Assembly: GCA_946480785.1 (NCBI GenBank)
Contig: CAMLLD010000003.1
Location: forward strand, 1 to 64,000
Direction: 5' to 3'
Origin: an uncultured Blastocatellia bacterium
GTDB taxonomy: Bacteria > Acidobacteriota > Blastocatellia > Pyrinomonadales > Pyrinomonadaceae
Length of the DNA stretch: 64,000 nucleotides
The notes beneath the pieces are model-generated. The model was not told the origin of the DNA and searched no databases. It saw only the letters and a list, made by a program, of their open reading frames with translations. Below, piece by piece: positions 56,815 through 64,000 of the stretch. The first letter of the stretch is position 1, and every line of letters starts with the position of its first letter. Made by a program: the position numbers and the translations under genes.

Positions 56815-58287
56815 CTATGCGTTGTTCAACTTCCGAAAGTGGTACCCCATTGCGGCCAGCCGCAGCGTTTCGGCAAGCTTGTCGTGATGCTTTACCAGCG
56901 CTTGAGTAAAGAAGCGCCAGAATTCTTTGCGCTCACCATCAACAATTCCAAGCTTGACCATTACGCGCGCGAATGCCGTGACAGCGCTAACGACATTATA
57001 GTGTTGGGGCTCTACAAACTGCTGGGCTGTTCGTTTCATCGAGTCAAGCGCCCGCTGGTAATACTCACGTGGAGCGTAAATGGTCTGCATGATCGACTGA
57101 TAGCCTTGAATTAGCACAGCCGGATCCATTCGCGTCTTGAAATTCAAGGAGCAACTCGTATTGTTTCCCGAAGCTTCTCCCAATAACCTTCCCTCCCGCT
57201 CCAGCCGTTTCCATAACTGCGTATCAGGAAGCGCGTTTAGCAGGCCGACCATCGCGAGAGGAATCGCGCTCTTTCTGATGAAGTCGATCTGTCGCTCAAA
57301 CACGTCATCCGGATCGTTGTCAAAGCCGACGATAAAGCCTGCCATTACTTCCATACCATAACTCTGAATCTTCTTTACTGATTCGAGCAGGTTACCTCGG
57401 TTTTGTGACTTCTGAGCTTCCTTCAAACTCTCTTCGACCGGTGTCTCGATGCCGAGGAATACGCGTCGAAAACCGGCTTCCCGCATATCCTCGAGCAGCA
57501 GCTCATCATCTGCCAGGTTGACGCTTGATTCAGTCAGGAGAGAGAAAGGATAACCATTTCGTTTCTGCCATTCTGCGAGCTCAGGCAGCAGCAGCCTGAC
57601 ATTCTTTTTGTTGCCGATGAAGTTGTCGTCAACAATAAAAACGGTTCCGCGCCAGTTGAGATCCTTCAACGCCTCAAACTCAGCCAGCATTTGTTGATTA
57701 CTTTTTGTTCGTGGCACACGGCCGTAGATTTCAATGATGTCGCAGAACTCGCAGGAGAAGGGACAACCGCGTGAGTACTGCACGGACATTGCGCTATAGC
57801 GCTTCAAATTCGCCAGGTGAAAGTGGGCCAGCGGGGTCGCCGAAAGTGGTGGCCGTTCCACTGCCTGGTAGCGGCGTTTTGCAACTCCGCACGCGAGATC
57901 TTTTATAAATTGCGGCAAGGTAGTCTCCGCCTCTCCGACAAAGATGTGATCCGCGTCTGGTAGATCTTCGACCGTGGTGGTGACGTATGGACCACCGAGC
58001 ACTACGCGTTTCCCAAGTGACTTGCAGCGTTTCACGACTTGTTTGAGCGAATCCTTCTGCACCAGCATTGCCGTGGCAAATACCATGTCGGCCCATTCAA
58101 GGTCTGAGGTCTTTAGCGACTCCACATTTAAATCAATCAATCGCCGTTCCCAGCCGGCGGGCAGTAACGCGGAGACGGTTAATAAACCTAGTGGGGGGAA
58201 GGCACATCGCTTACCCTCGAATGGCAACGCGTGTCGAAAACTCCAATAGGTATCCGGAAACTCCGGGTTGATCAACAAAACTTTCAC
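56815..58287 (-). CDS. B12-binding radical SAM protein with DUF4070 domain
   Basis: 490 residues. N-terminal cobalamin-binding Rossmann domain (about 1-150, [38 protein letters not shown]), the radical SAM motif [10 protein letters not shown] (CxxxCxxC) near residue 180, and a C-terminal DUF4070 part. This is the architecture of hopanoid C-2 methylase (HpnP) and relatives; I cannot say which reaction. The adjacent desaturase gene (18 bp away, same strand) suggests lipid modification. Confidence 0.88.
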   Translation of the reverse strand: MKVLLINPEFPDTYWSFRHALPFEGKRCAFPPLGLLTVSALLPAGWERRLIDLNVESLKTSDLEWADMVFATAMLVQKDSLKQVVKRCKSLGKRVVLGGPYVTTTVEDLPDADHIFVGEAETTLPQFIKDLACGVAKRRYQAVERPPLSATPLAHFHLANLKRYSAMSVQYSRGCPFSCEFCDIIEIYGRVPRTKSNQQMLAEFEALKDLNWRGTVFIVDDNFIGNKKNVRLLLPELAEWQKRNGYPFSLLTESSVNLADDELLLEDMREAGFRRVFLGIETPVEESLKEAQKSQNRGNLLESVKKIQSYGMEVMAGFIVGFDNDPDDVFERQIDFIRKSAIPLAMVGLLNALPDTQLWKRLEREGRLLGEASGNNTSCSLNFKTRMDPAVLIQGYQSIMQTIYAPREYYQRALDSMKRTAQQFVEPQHYNVVSAVTAFARVMVKLGIVDGERKEFWRFFTQALVKHHDKLAETLRLAAMGYHFRKLNNA

Positions 58288-58305
58288 AACGACACGCTCC
58301 TTCCT

Positions 58306-59448
58306 TCACTCTGATGGTCCATGTTCTGGGGCAACTATCAACTGAGCCGCCGGCGTTCGCGTACCCATGCGGCGCAACCAGCGGAAGTGGGACGAGAGTC
58401 CCGCAAGAAACGAGGCGTGCTCACCATATCTCACTCCAAAATCTCGACAGGTCTGTTCCACAAGTTTCGAGATAGCCGGGTAATTGACGTGACAAACACG
58501 AGGGAAAAGGTGATGTTCGATCTGAAAATTCAAACCACCGAGGAGCCAACTCTGAATTCTACTGTCTCGTGAGAAATTCACAGTGGTTTCGACTTGATGG
58601 ATCGCCCAGGCATTTTCCATCGCCCCCGAGTCTTGTTGCGGCAATGGGAACTCAGCCTCTTCAACGCAGTGAGCAAGTTGAAAGACAACGCTGACAATCA
58701 CGCCCGCAAGACCGACTATCAGAACGTAGAACAGGAGCACTATCCAGAGGGGATGGACCAGAAGCGGCAATCCAAAAGCTAATGTCATGAACAGTACTTT
58801 ACCGCCGACAAACCCGACGAGTTCCCACCTTTTGGGCCGGGGCATTCGCGTGAGTCCGATCCGGCCAAGGATCACGTCACGGAAATCATCGTACAAATGC
58901 CACTTGATGACGTTCAGTCCGTAGAGGGGCCACAAATAGAAATACTGCCAGCGATGAAGTCCGAATCTCTTCTGATGTGGTGTTAACCGGCCGAAAAAAG
59001 AAATGTCAATATCGGCGTCATGGCCCGTGATGTTTACATAAGTATGATGTACGACTACGTGTTTCCAGTGCCATACATACGAACTGGCGCCTATTAAATC
59101 CATTGTCATGGCAGCCAATCGGTTGATCCAGGCGTGATTTGAATAAGAGTGATGACTGCCGTCGTGTTCAATGTTGAAGCCAATCGCCGCCATTGAAAGG
59201 CCAAGCAGAACCGCTAGAGGCAAAGCTTGCCACCACGATCCGGCTACGAACACGAGCAACGAATAGAACCCACCAAAGACAGTCAGAATAATTGCGGTTT
59301 TCAAATACATTGCGGGACAGTCGCGTTGACTGCGATTGGAACCGCGAAAATAGTTATCGACTCTTCGCCTTAACTCTTTATGAAAAGTACTGTCTCTTCT
59401 GAAAGTTAATCGGCTTTGAGCGACATCGCGAATATCATTAACGGACAT
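58306..59448 (-). CDS. Front-end-type acyl-lipid fatty acid desaturase
   Basis: 380 residues from ATG 59448, with AGGAG 11-12 bases upstream; the frame is open for another 53 codons that look non-coding. Three histidine boxes: HDGSHH, HVVVHH and QIEHHLFP, the last with Gln replacing His as in front-end desaturases, but with no cytochrome b5 domain. At least four membrane helices. Introduces double bonds in membrane acyl chains. Immediately upstream of the radical SAM gene on the same strand. Confidence 0.9.
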   Translation of the reverse strand: MSVNDIRDVAQSRLTFRRDSTFHKELRRRVDNYFRGSNRSQRDCPAMYLKTAIILTVFGGFYSLLVFVAGSWWQALPLAVLLGLSMAAIGFNIEHDGSHHSYSNHAWINRLAAMTMDLIGASSYVWHWKHVVVHHTYVNITGHDADIDISFFGRLTPHQKRFGLHRWQYFYLWPLYGLNVIKWHLYDDFRDVILGRIGLTRMPRPKRWELVGFVGGKVLFMTLAFGLPLLVHPLWIVLLFYVLIVGLAGVIVSVVFQLAHCVEEAEFPLPQQDSGAMENAWAIHQVETTVNFSRDSRIQSWLLGGLNFQIEHHLFPRVCHVNYPAISKLVEQTCRDFGVRYGEHASFLAGLSSHFRWLRRMGTRTPAAQLIVAPEHGPSE

Positions 59449-59588
59449 ACCTTGAAACACTCCTAAACTGCTTACCAAGCACTTTGATGCTCTCGCGGCG
59501 CTATGTTTACGCGTCACACATTGCAACTTCTTCTCAAAAACACGGGAGTGATGCTGAAGCGACAAAAAGATTACAGAGAACCACGTCG

Positions 59589-59608
59589 TATGTGCGATAG
59601 AGCACATA
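59589..59608. promoter_or_regulatory. Crp/Fnr-type palindrome between desaturase and histidine kinase
   Basis: TATGTGCGATAGAGCACATA: seven-base arms TATGTGC and GCACATA with a 6-bp centre. It lies midway between two divergent genes. A related site occurs before the Crp/Fnr gene (61953-61973). Confidence 0.6.
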
Positions 59609-59756
59609 TAAAAGAAGCTTAGAGTGGTGAAATTTCGAAGTTCTAGACAGAGCTCAATTCAGGTATGCATCGGTTGGTCGACTCAACCTTCGAGGCCCGA
59701 CCGCCTTTGGCCTGCCGATTCGATGTCAAGGGTAATCCAACGCAATAGGAGCAGAC

Positions 59757-60890
59757 ATGCGTCTGGCAGACTTCATCTTACGTAACATGGAAACCATTCT
59801 TGGGGAGTGGGAAGCGTTCGCTGCGACATTACTCCCGGCGGCGGGGGACATGACAACCCTGGCCCTGCGCAACCACGCGCAAGAAATTCTAGAGGCTGTC
59901 GCGGAAGACTTATCAACGCCCCAGACGAAGGAAGCTCAGGCCGAAAAATCCAAGGGAAGGGCACCCACACTTAAGTTAGCCCCCGAGACTGCTGCACAAA
60001 CGCATGCCGTGCTGCGGGCGCGAAGCGGCTTCGACATCAACCAACTGGCCGCTGAGTACCGCGCGCTACGCGCCAGCGTCCTTCACCTGTGGATGGAAGC
60101 GTGCGAGCCTGATGAGATTAGTCTGGATGATATCGTCCGTTTTAACGAGGCAATCGATCAGGCGATCGCCGAATCAATCGGCTTTTTCAGTGCGCAAGTA
60201 GATCAGGCGCGCAACTTGTTGCTCGGAATGCTTGGTCACGACATGCGCAGCCCGCTAAACACCATCCTGATGACTGCTCAGTATCTAGCCGCGTTGAACG
60301 CTGGAGCGAACGTATCGGACGCAGCATCGCGCCTGATTCGCGGCGGCGCTTCGATGAAGGCACTCCTGGATGACTTAATCGACTTCAATCGCACCACATT
60401 GGGACTCGGTATAAAAATCGATTTGGCAGAGGTCGATTTAGCAGCTCTGTTTAGGGATGAATTGGAGCAGTTGCGCGGAGCATATCCAAGTCGGCAAATC
60501 GAATTGGAAGTAGTAGGTGATACTGAAGGCACCTGGGATGGCGTACGGTTGCAGCAATTACTGCGCAATTTGGTCGGGAATGCGATCAATTACGGAGCGG
60601 CAGACACGCCGATTCGCGTGGTGCTTACGGGCAACGAGACCTACGTTACCATTGAGGTAAAGAACAGTGGGCCGGCCATTGAGAAAGAGATCTTGAACCA
60701 GATCTTTGATCCGCTTAAACGCGGGCTTGGACAAGGTGACCGCGATGACAATCGGGCAGGACTCGGCCTTGGATTGTATATCGTGCGCGAGGTTGCGCGG
60801 GCGCATGGGGGCGAGGTGACGGTGCGATCCGACAACGGAGAAACCGTTTTCACCGTGCGCCTGCCTCGCCGCAATTCAAAGCATCGTTAG
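59757..60890 (+). CDS. Sensor histidine kinase with RsbRD-like N-terminal domain
   Basis: 377 residues. N-terminal all-helical RsbRD-type domain (about 1-150) opening LADFILRNMETILGEWEAFA, then HisKA with phospho-acceptor H161 in LGMLGHDMRSPLN, and HATPase_c with N box LLRNLVGNAINYG, and the G1/G2 boxes (DRDDNRAGLGLGLYIVREV). No membrane segment, so it is cytosolic. The natural partner response regulator just downstream is broken. Starts with ATG, GGAGCAGAC upstream. Confidence 0.9.
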   Translation: MRLADFILRNMETILGEWEAFAATLLPAAGDMTTLALRNHAQEILEAVAEDLSTPQTKEAQAEKSKGRAPTLKLAPETAAQTHAVLRARSGFDINQLAAEYRALRASVLHLWMEACEPDEISLDDIVRFNEAIDQAIAESIGFFSAQVDQARNLLLGMLGHDMRSPLNTILMTAQYLAALNAGANVSDAASRLIRGGASMKALLDDLIDFNRTTLGLGIKIDLAEVDLAALFRDELEQLRGAYPSRQIELEVVGDTEGTWDGVRLQQLLRNLVGNAINYGAADTPIRVVLTGNETYVTIEVKNSGPAIEKEILNQIFDPLKRGLGQGDRDDNRAGLGLGLYIVREVARAHGGEVTVRSDNGETVFTVRLPRRNSKHR

Positions 60891-60944
60891 CATTCTGCCT
60901 GCTCATCCGGGTCCAACTATTTTCCGTTTGCAGTACTTGCGGTA

Positions 60945-61130
60945 TCAGACTGACTTGGGTTTTTTACTGAGTTTCTGCACTTCGTCAAGTAACTCGTCCA
61001 GACCTACTGGCTTCACGAGGCAAGCCTGTGCGCCAGCATCAAGGGCAGCTTTCTTGTGGCCTTCAAACGCAGCGGCTGTGTAAAAAGAATCGGAGTGGTC
61101 TGGTCGAAACGTAGTAAATACTACCGTTGA
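60945..61130 (-). pseudogene. Frameshifted, truncated response-regulator receiver remnant
   Basis: Reading the minus strand, the end YTAAAFEGHKKAALDAGAQA through CLVKPVGLDELLDEVQKL to a TGA at 60945-60947 is clearly the alpha4-beta5-alpha5 part of a receiver domain with the conserved Lys-Pro. Just upstream, the matching beta4 stretch FDQTTPILF reads in another frame; one extra T in the run at 61083-61087 would restore it. The 5' two thirds with the phospho-Asp are absent. It sits beside a histidine kinase with opposite orientation. Confidence 0.75.
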
Positions 61131-61163
61131 CCACTGATGGACGGCGGTGAGAAGTGACCTCTG

Positions 61164-61877
61164 TTATCCAAGTAAGCGATCGAACTCGTCTTTGACAACT
61201 CGATAACACTCGCAGGCGGTATCTTCCAATTTCTGGCGGTCCAGGATCTGTATGCGGCCCCGAACATAACTAATAGCTCCTACGTCCTGCAGATGGCCCG
61301 CAGCCACAGTAACGCCCTCGCGGCGCACCCCCAACATATCCGCGATCAATTCCTGAGTCATGATCAACTCATCCGTTTCGACACGGTCGTGGCTTAACAA
61401 CAGCCAACGGCAAAGTTGCTGTTCGACAGAGTGGAGGCGGTTGCAAACGGCGGTCTGAGATATCTGGGTGATTAGTGCTTGCGTATAGCGCAGCAACAGG
61501 CGCTGGAACTCACCACCCGTGGCGAATTCGTTCTGTAGCACCTTCGCTTTCATGCGAATAGCGTCGCCTGCGCTTTGGACCACGGCGCGGTTCGGCATGG
61601 TTCCTCCTCCCATAAAGAGAGCAATCCCCACTACACCATCATTGCCCGTCAATCCCATTTCGGCCGTGGCGCCGTTTTCCATGGTGTAAAGCAAAGAGAC
61701 GATTGTCGTGGTTGGGAAGTAGACGTAATCCAAATGTCCGCTGAATTCGTAGACGACATCGCCAAGTGCAAATGAAATTTGTTGAAAGTTTGGGAGCAGG
61801 CGTTCGATTTCGTCCGGGGGCAGAGCGGCCAGGAGCCGGTTTTTACTGGGATCCAGGAGTCTCGAAGAAACTCGCAC
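61164..61877 (-). CDS. Crp/Fnr-family transcriptional regulator
   Basis: 237 residues. Cyclic-nucleotide-binding-like N domain (about 20-135, QISFALGDVVYEFSGHLDYV; no canonical cAMP-binding RxS seen) and a Crp-type winged helix (about 175-225: MTQELIADMLGVRREGVTVA). The sensing ligand is unknown. A palindromic site resembling the one between the desaturase and the histidine kinase lies about 75 bp upstream, so autoregulation is likely. Confidence 0.9.
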   Translation of the reverse strand: MRVSSRLLDPSKNRLLAALPPDEIERLLPNFQQISFALGDVVYEFSGHLDYVYFPTTTIVSLLYTMENGATAEMGLTGNDGVVGIALFMGGGTMPNRAVVQSAGDAIRMKAKVLQNEFATGGEFQRLLLRYTQALITQISQTAVCNRLHSVEQQLCRWLLLSHDRVETDELIMTQELIADMLGVRREGVTVAAGHLQDVGAISYVRGRIQILDRQKLEDTACECYRVVKDEFDRLLG

Positions 61878-61952
61878 GTTGCATCTCCACTCTCACTTGC
61901 ACTGGAGCCAAGGGAAGGCCGTTGGTCTGCAAGTAAGCAGAGCATATCACGC

Positions 61953-61973
61953 ATGTGCGCCTATCACACACAT
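61953..61973. promoter_or_regulatory. Putative Crp/Fnr-type site upstream of the regulator gene
   Basis: ATGTGCGCCTATCACACACAT: outer arms ATGTG and CACAT, sharing ATGTGC and TATC(G/A)CACA with the reverse reading of the palindrome at 59589-59608, with a one-base longer centre. It lies upstream of the Crp/Fnr gene. Confidence 0.5.
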
Positions 61974-62008
61974 GGACCATTTACCTGAAATCCGTGTTTA
62001 AGAGTTAC

Positions 62009-62356
62009 TCAATGGCCTTGAGCATGAACTAAACGACGCAAGCGATCCTGGAAGAGCACTTCCATCTTTCCCGGCTCTATCAATCTTGTTACTTCTCCGA
62101 TACCAAACATCTCATGTGTCATGGATTGCCCTGCACGGTACGTGAGTGTCCGGTCATAAGGCGAAGGGGCTTTAATCGACGGGCGAGGCAACGTTCGCGA
62201 AGCGAGTTTGAACGCGCTGACTGTGCCGCACTTCGGACAACTCACACGTGAAATCTGTCCGCGTTTATTTACAGACGTCACCGTGTGTCCACGTTCCTCA
62301 TCACACATTGCGCAGAACTTATCAGTTCGGTCGCCTATTTTGAATACTTGTTCCAT
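62009..62356 (-). CDS. Zinc-ribbon protein with a tudor/CarD-like C-terminal domain
   Basis: 115 residues from ATG 62356, with GGGAAAACC just upstream. Zinc ribbon FCAMCDEERGHTV and VSCPKCG (two CxxC), a proline-rich linker, then YRAGQSMTHEMFGIGEVTRL followed by GKMEVLFQDRLRRLVHA, resembling the small beta domain at the C-terminus of PcrA/UvrD or CarD that binds nucleic-acid proteins. No described family named here. It lies after the RRM gene and its terminator. Confidence 0.7.
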   Translation of the reverse strand: MEQVFKIGDRTDKFCAMCDEERGHTVTSVNKRGQISRVSCPKCGTVSAFKLASRTLPRPSIKAPSPYDRTLTYRAGQSMTHEMFGIGEVTRLIEPGKMEVLFQDRLRRLVHAQGH

Positions 62357-62403
62357 TGGTTTTCCCTTTCGCGTCGTTTGTAGCCGTTGAGGTTGACTAA
62401 TGA

Positions 62404-62447
62404 TCAAAAAACAAAAGCCCCCGGGCTAATATTCCCACGGAGGCTTT
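62404..62447 (-). terminator. Intrinsic terminator after the RRM protein gene
   Basis: On the minus strand AGCCTCCG pairs with CGGGGGCT (one G-T), loop rich in A/T, followed by TTTTGTTTTTT. It separates the RRM gene from the zinc-ribbon gene. Confidence 0.75.
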
Positions 62448-62485
62448 GCTGTTAAAACGGTCGCCGGAATGTCCAGCAACAGAAA

Positions 62486-62806
62486 TTAGTAGCGAGAGCG
62501 ACCGCCACCACCATTATTGCGGCCTCCACCGAAACCGCCACGACTACCACCGCGCTCTTCGCGAGCCTTGGCTTCGTTCACGTTTAGCGTGCGTCCCCCA
62601 ACGTCATGGCCGTTGAACTGCTGAATCGCTGCATTGCCTTCTTCTGTCGACGACATTTCGACGAATGCGAAGCCGCGTGAGCGACCGGTGTCGCGATCTT
62701 CAATAACGTTTACCGATTCGACTGTTCCCGCTTGCGAAAACAATTCCTGCAAATCTTCGCGCGAAGTTTGGAACGAAAGATTACCGACATATAGTTTCAT
62801 AGACAT
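62486..62806 (-). CDS. RRM-type RNA-binding protein
   Basis: 106 residues. RNP2 LYVGNLSF at residues 5-12, RNP1 RGFAFVEM at about 44-51, then a Gly/Arg/Asn-rich tail (RGGFGGGRNNGGGGRSRY). Such bacterial glycine-rich RRM proteins bind RNA and are often cold-induced. A long 5' region (62807-63000) without genes may carry its regulation. Confidence 0.95.
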   Translation of the reverse strand: MSMKLYVGNLSFQTSREDLQELFSQAGTVESVNVIEDRDTGRSRGFAFVEMSSTEEGNAAIQQFNGHDVGGRTLNVNEAKAREERGGSRGGFGGGRNNGGGGRSRY

Positions 62807-63368
62807 TTTTTGTGTGTACCTTTACCTGCTTTCAGGGGTAAGAAGAGAAGCTTTGAACCAGGTGTGCTTCGACGAAAACGGAACGAGCGAAGAAACGTGC
62901 GTTCGAATGCTCAATTGAGCAACTTCTACGGATTTAACAACCAACCTGCCCTCGAATCATGCAAACGCCTAGCTCTCATTAGCGCGGGCGCATAACCGTT
63001 CATGTGCGAGAGAGGAACCGGAGACTACGATGCACTTGTTATCGACTCGGTTGCAGATCACTTGATTAGTCGTGTCTCCCTTGGGCCGATTTCATGACAT
63101 GTAGTTCATTTGTTGAGATTAACCCGAAACTGCCGAGGCTTCTGTGCGCTAGCTCGCTTATCGATTTCTGAGCAGCGATTGCCATCGCTACCAGGCTCAT
63201 CATCATATGTGTGCTGCCGCACGGACATGCCCGAGCTCCGGTTGTACATTGAACCCGAATAAGGTTTTAGATCGAGAATGAAAGTAACTTCGATCAGTTG
63301 AGAGGGCTTTTCGCCCACCTGTTAGACAAGAGATCTAAGGTCGCGTTCAGTTCGCCACAGATGAATTT
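62807..63368. other. Intergenic region upstream of the RRM gene
   Basis: About 560 bp with no convincing gene; the frame at 63106-63318 lacks a ribosome-binding site and ordinary composition. A partial ATGTGCGAGAGAG match to the 59589 palindrome is at 63002-63014. An imperfect ATGTGTGC-N4-GCAC motif lies near 63206-63222. Confidence 0.5.
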
Positions 63369-63752
63369 ATGACAACAATCAGTAATTGTAGAACGCCTTT
63401 TATAATCAGGTTCATAGATACTAAACCGCGGGTCCTCCTGGAGCTCACTAATACGACGGAGATGACGCTTAAGTCCGTTGAGATCCTGACAGTATTTCTG
63501 AAGGACGAAGGGCCAGCCGCGGGCTCTTCGCGTGCGCATATCCGGTTCGACCCTATAAACTCTGTGCAACCGCAGGGAAAAGCCGTCATTTCTCACAGAA
63601 CCTGGATCAATGGCACGCCGGCGAGTGAGGCACAGGATGAAATCGGACGTCTTCAAGTCGTAGCTGGAGCAGTCAAGCCTTATGTCTTGGACATTTCCTG
63701 GGAGGATGTGGATGGAAAGATCCAGTTTCAGAGAATCCCAGTCGGTCACTAG
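63369..63752 (+). CDS. Protein of unknown function with a beta-sandwich-like pattern
   Basis: 127 residues. Alternating hydrophobic pattern (RVLLELTNTTEMTLKSVEIL; KPYVLDISWEDVDGKIQFQR) suggests a beta-sandwich. The overlapping minus-strand frame of 186 residues is Leu/Arg/Cys-rich and less protein-like, so the plus strand is preferred. It is followed 13 bp later by another gene, supporting an operon. Confidence 0.6.
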   Translation: MTTISNCRTPFIIRFIDTKPRVLLELTNTTEMTLKSVEILTVFLKDEGPAAGSSRAHIRFDPINSVQPQGKAVISHRTWINGTPASEAQDEIGRLQVVAGAVKPYVLDISWEDVDGKIQFQRIPVGH

Positions 63753-63765
63753 TTTGGAATAATTC

Positions 63766-64000
63766 ATGTTGTACCCGCAGTTGGAACAAAGGTTACAAGC
63801 GTCAAAGCAGGCAGTGAATAGAGCCACGAGCGAGAGCATCGTTAAGCAGTGCAAAGAGTATCTTGCGCTACTCGCCGAATATCGAAGCCAGCTTTACGAA
63901 CTGCAGGGAACGCCTGGTTCAAATCAACAGTCCGCATCCCCTTCCCTGTCCGAAGAAGTTCCGGATCGGAAAACGATTCGTGAAGCGATAGAGAGAACTA
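63766..64000 (+). CDS. Coiled-coil protein, N-terminal fragment
   Basis: ATG 63766; open to the window end, 78 residues visible. Helical and Gln/Glu rich (MLYPQLEQRLQASKQAVNRA, then KQCKEYLALLAEYRSQLYEL), with a Ser/Pro linker near residue 55. GGAA is just upstream. The 3' end lies outside the window. Product unknown. Confidence 0.6.
   Translation, partial: MLYPQLEQRLQASKQAVNRATSESIVKQCKEYLALLAEYRSQLYELQGTPGSNQQSASPSLSEEVPDRKTIREAIERT

Noticed and set aside
63294..63854. 186-codon minus-strand frame at the right end
   Set aside because: It overlaps two plus-strand genes with better composition and ribosome sites; its own sequence is Cys/Arg/Leu-rich without pattern.

Overview
The window looks like a chromosomal segment of a GC-rich Gram-negative bacterium, most likely a member of the Acidobacteriota (Blastocatellia-like). 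This placement is an inference from gene style only: BlaI/M56 pairs, large secreted BNR-repeat and DUF3857/TPR proteins, paired M16 peptidases, a lipobox substrate-binding protein and many signal peptides. No rRNA or other taxonomic marker was compared. There is no CRISPR array, phage or intact insertion sequence.

Layout. 0-6.65 kb (minus strand): a tightly packed run from infA through a PIN/TRAM protein, ispD and ispF (MEP isoprenoid pathway) into a pyrimidine-nucleoside phosphorylase and a BMP-type nucleoside ABC importer that runs off the left edge. 6.76-11.3 kb (plus): an apparent TetR-controlled redox operon with two matching operators around its promoter. 11.3-17.9 kb: an M16 peptidase pair, a quinone oxidoreductase, a secreted unknown and a family 9 glycoside hydrolase. 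17.9-20.0 kb: a phenylalanine-biosynthesis operon (chorismate mutase, ACT-less prephenate dehydratase, DAHP synthase) preceded by a Phe/Tyr-rich leader peptide and an intrinsic terminator, a textbook attenuator layout. 20.06-20.53 kb: a complex non-coding repeat element and a 17-bp tandem array. 20.5-27.2 kb: a DUF3857/transglutaminase/TPR protein, a BlaI-M56 sensor pair divergent from a membrane LuxR-type regulator, and a DUF4199 protein. 27.2-31.9 kb: a giant BNR-propeller/amidohydrolase fusion. 31.9-36.5 kb: an amino-sugar locus (HGSNAT-like acetyltransferase, GH20 hexosaminidase, SIS isomerase, mini-GntR).

37.2-41.4 kb holds a visibly AT-richer four-gene cassette: membrane-anchored thioredoxin-fold protein, six-bladed-propeller-like protein, an 84-aa exported peptide with eight cysteines, and a secreted helical protein. 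I recognise no described system in it and consider it the best candidate for something new. 43-55.2 kb is a housekeeping block: tRNA-Leu, tig-clpP-clpX-lon (protein quality control), engB, rho, glgA, a cysteine-cluster protein and purA, ending at tRNA-Lys.

Right of tRNA-Lys (55.75-64 kb) base composition drops and content becomes accessory: a B12-radical SAM protein, a front-end fatty-acid desaturase, an RsbRD-type histidine kinase, a broken response regulator, a Crp/Fnr regulator, a zinc-ribbon protein, an RRM RNA-binding protein and unknowns. A palindrome recurring between the divergent desaturase and kinase genes and upstream of the Crp/Fnr gene suggests a local regulon.
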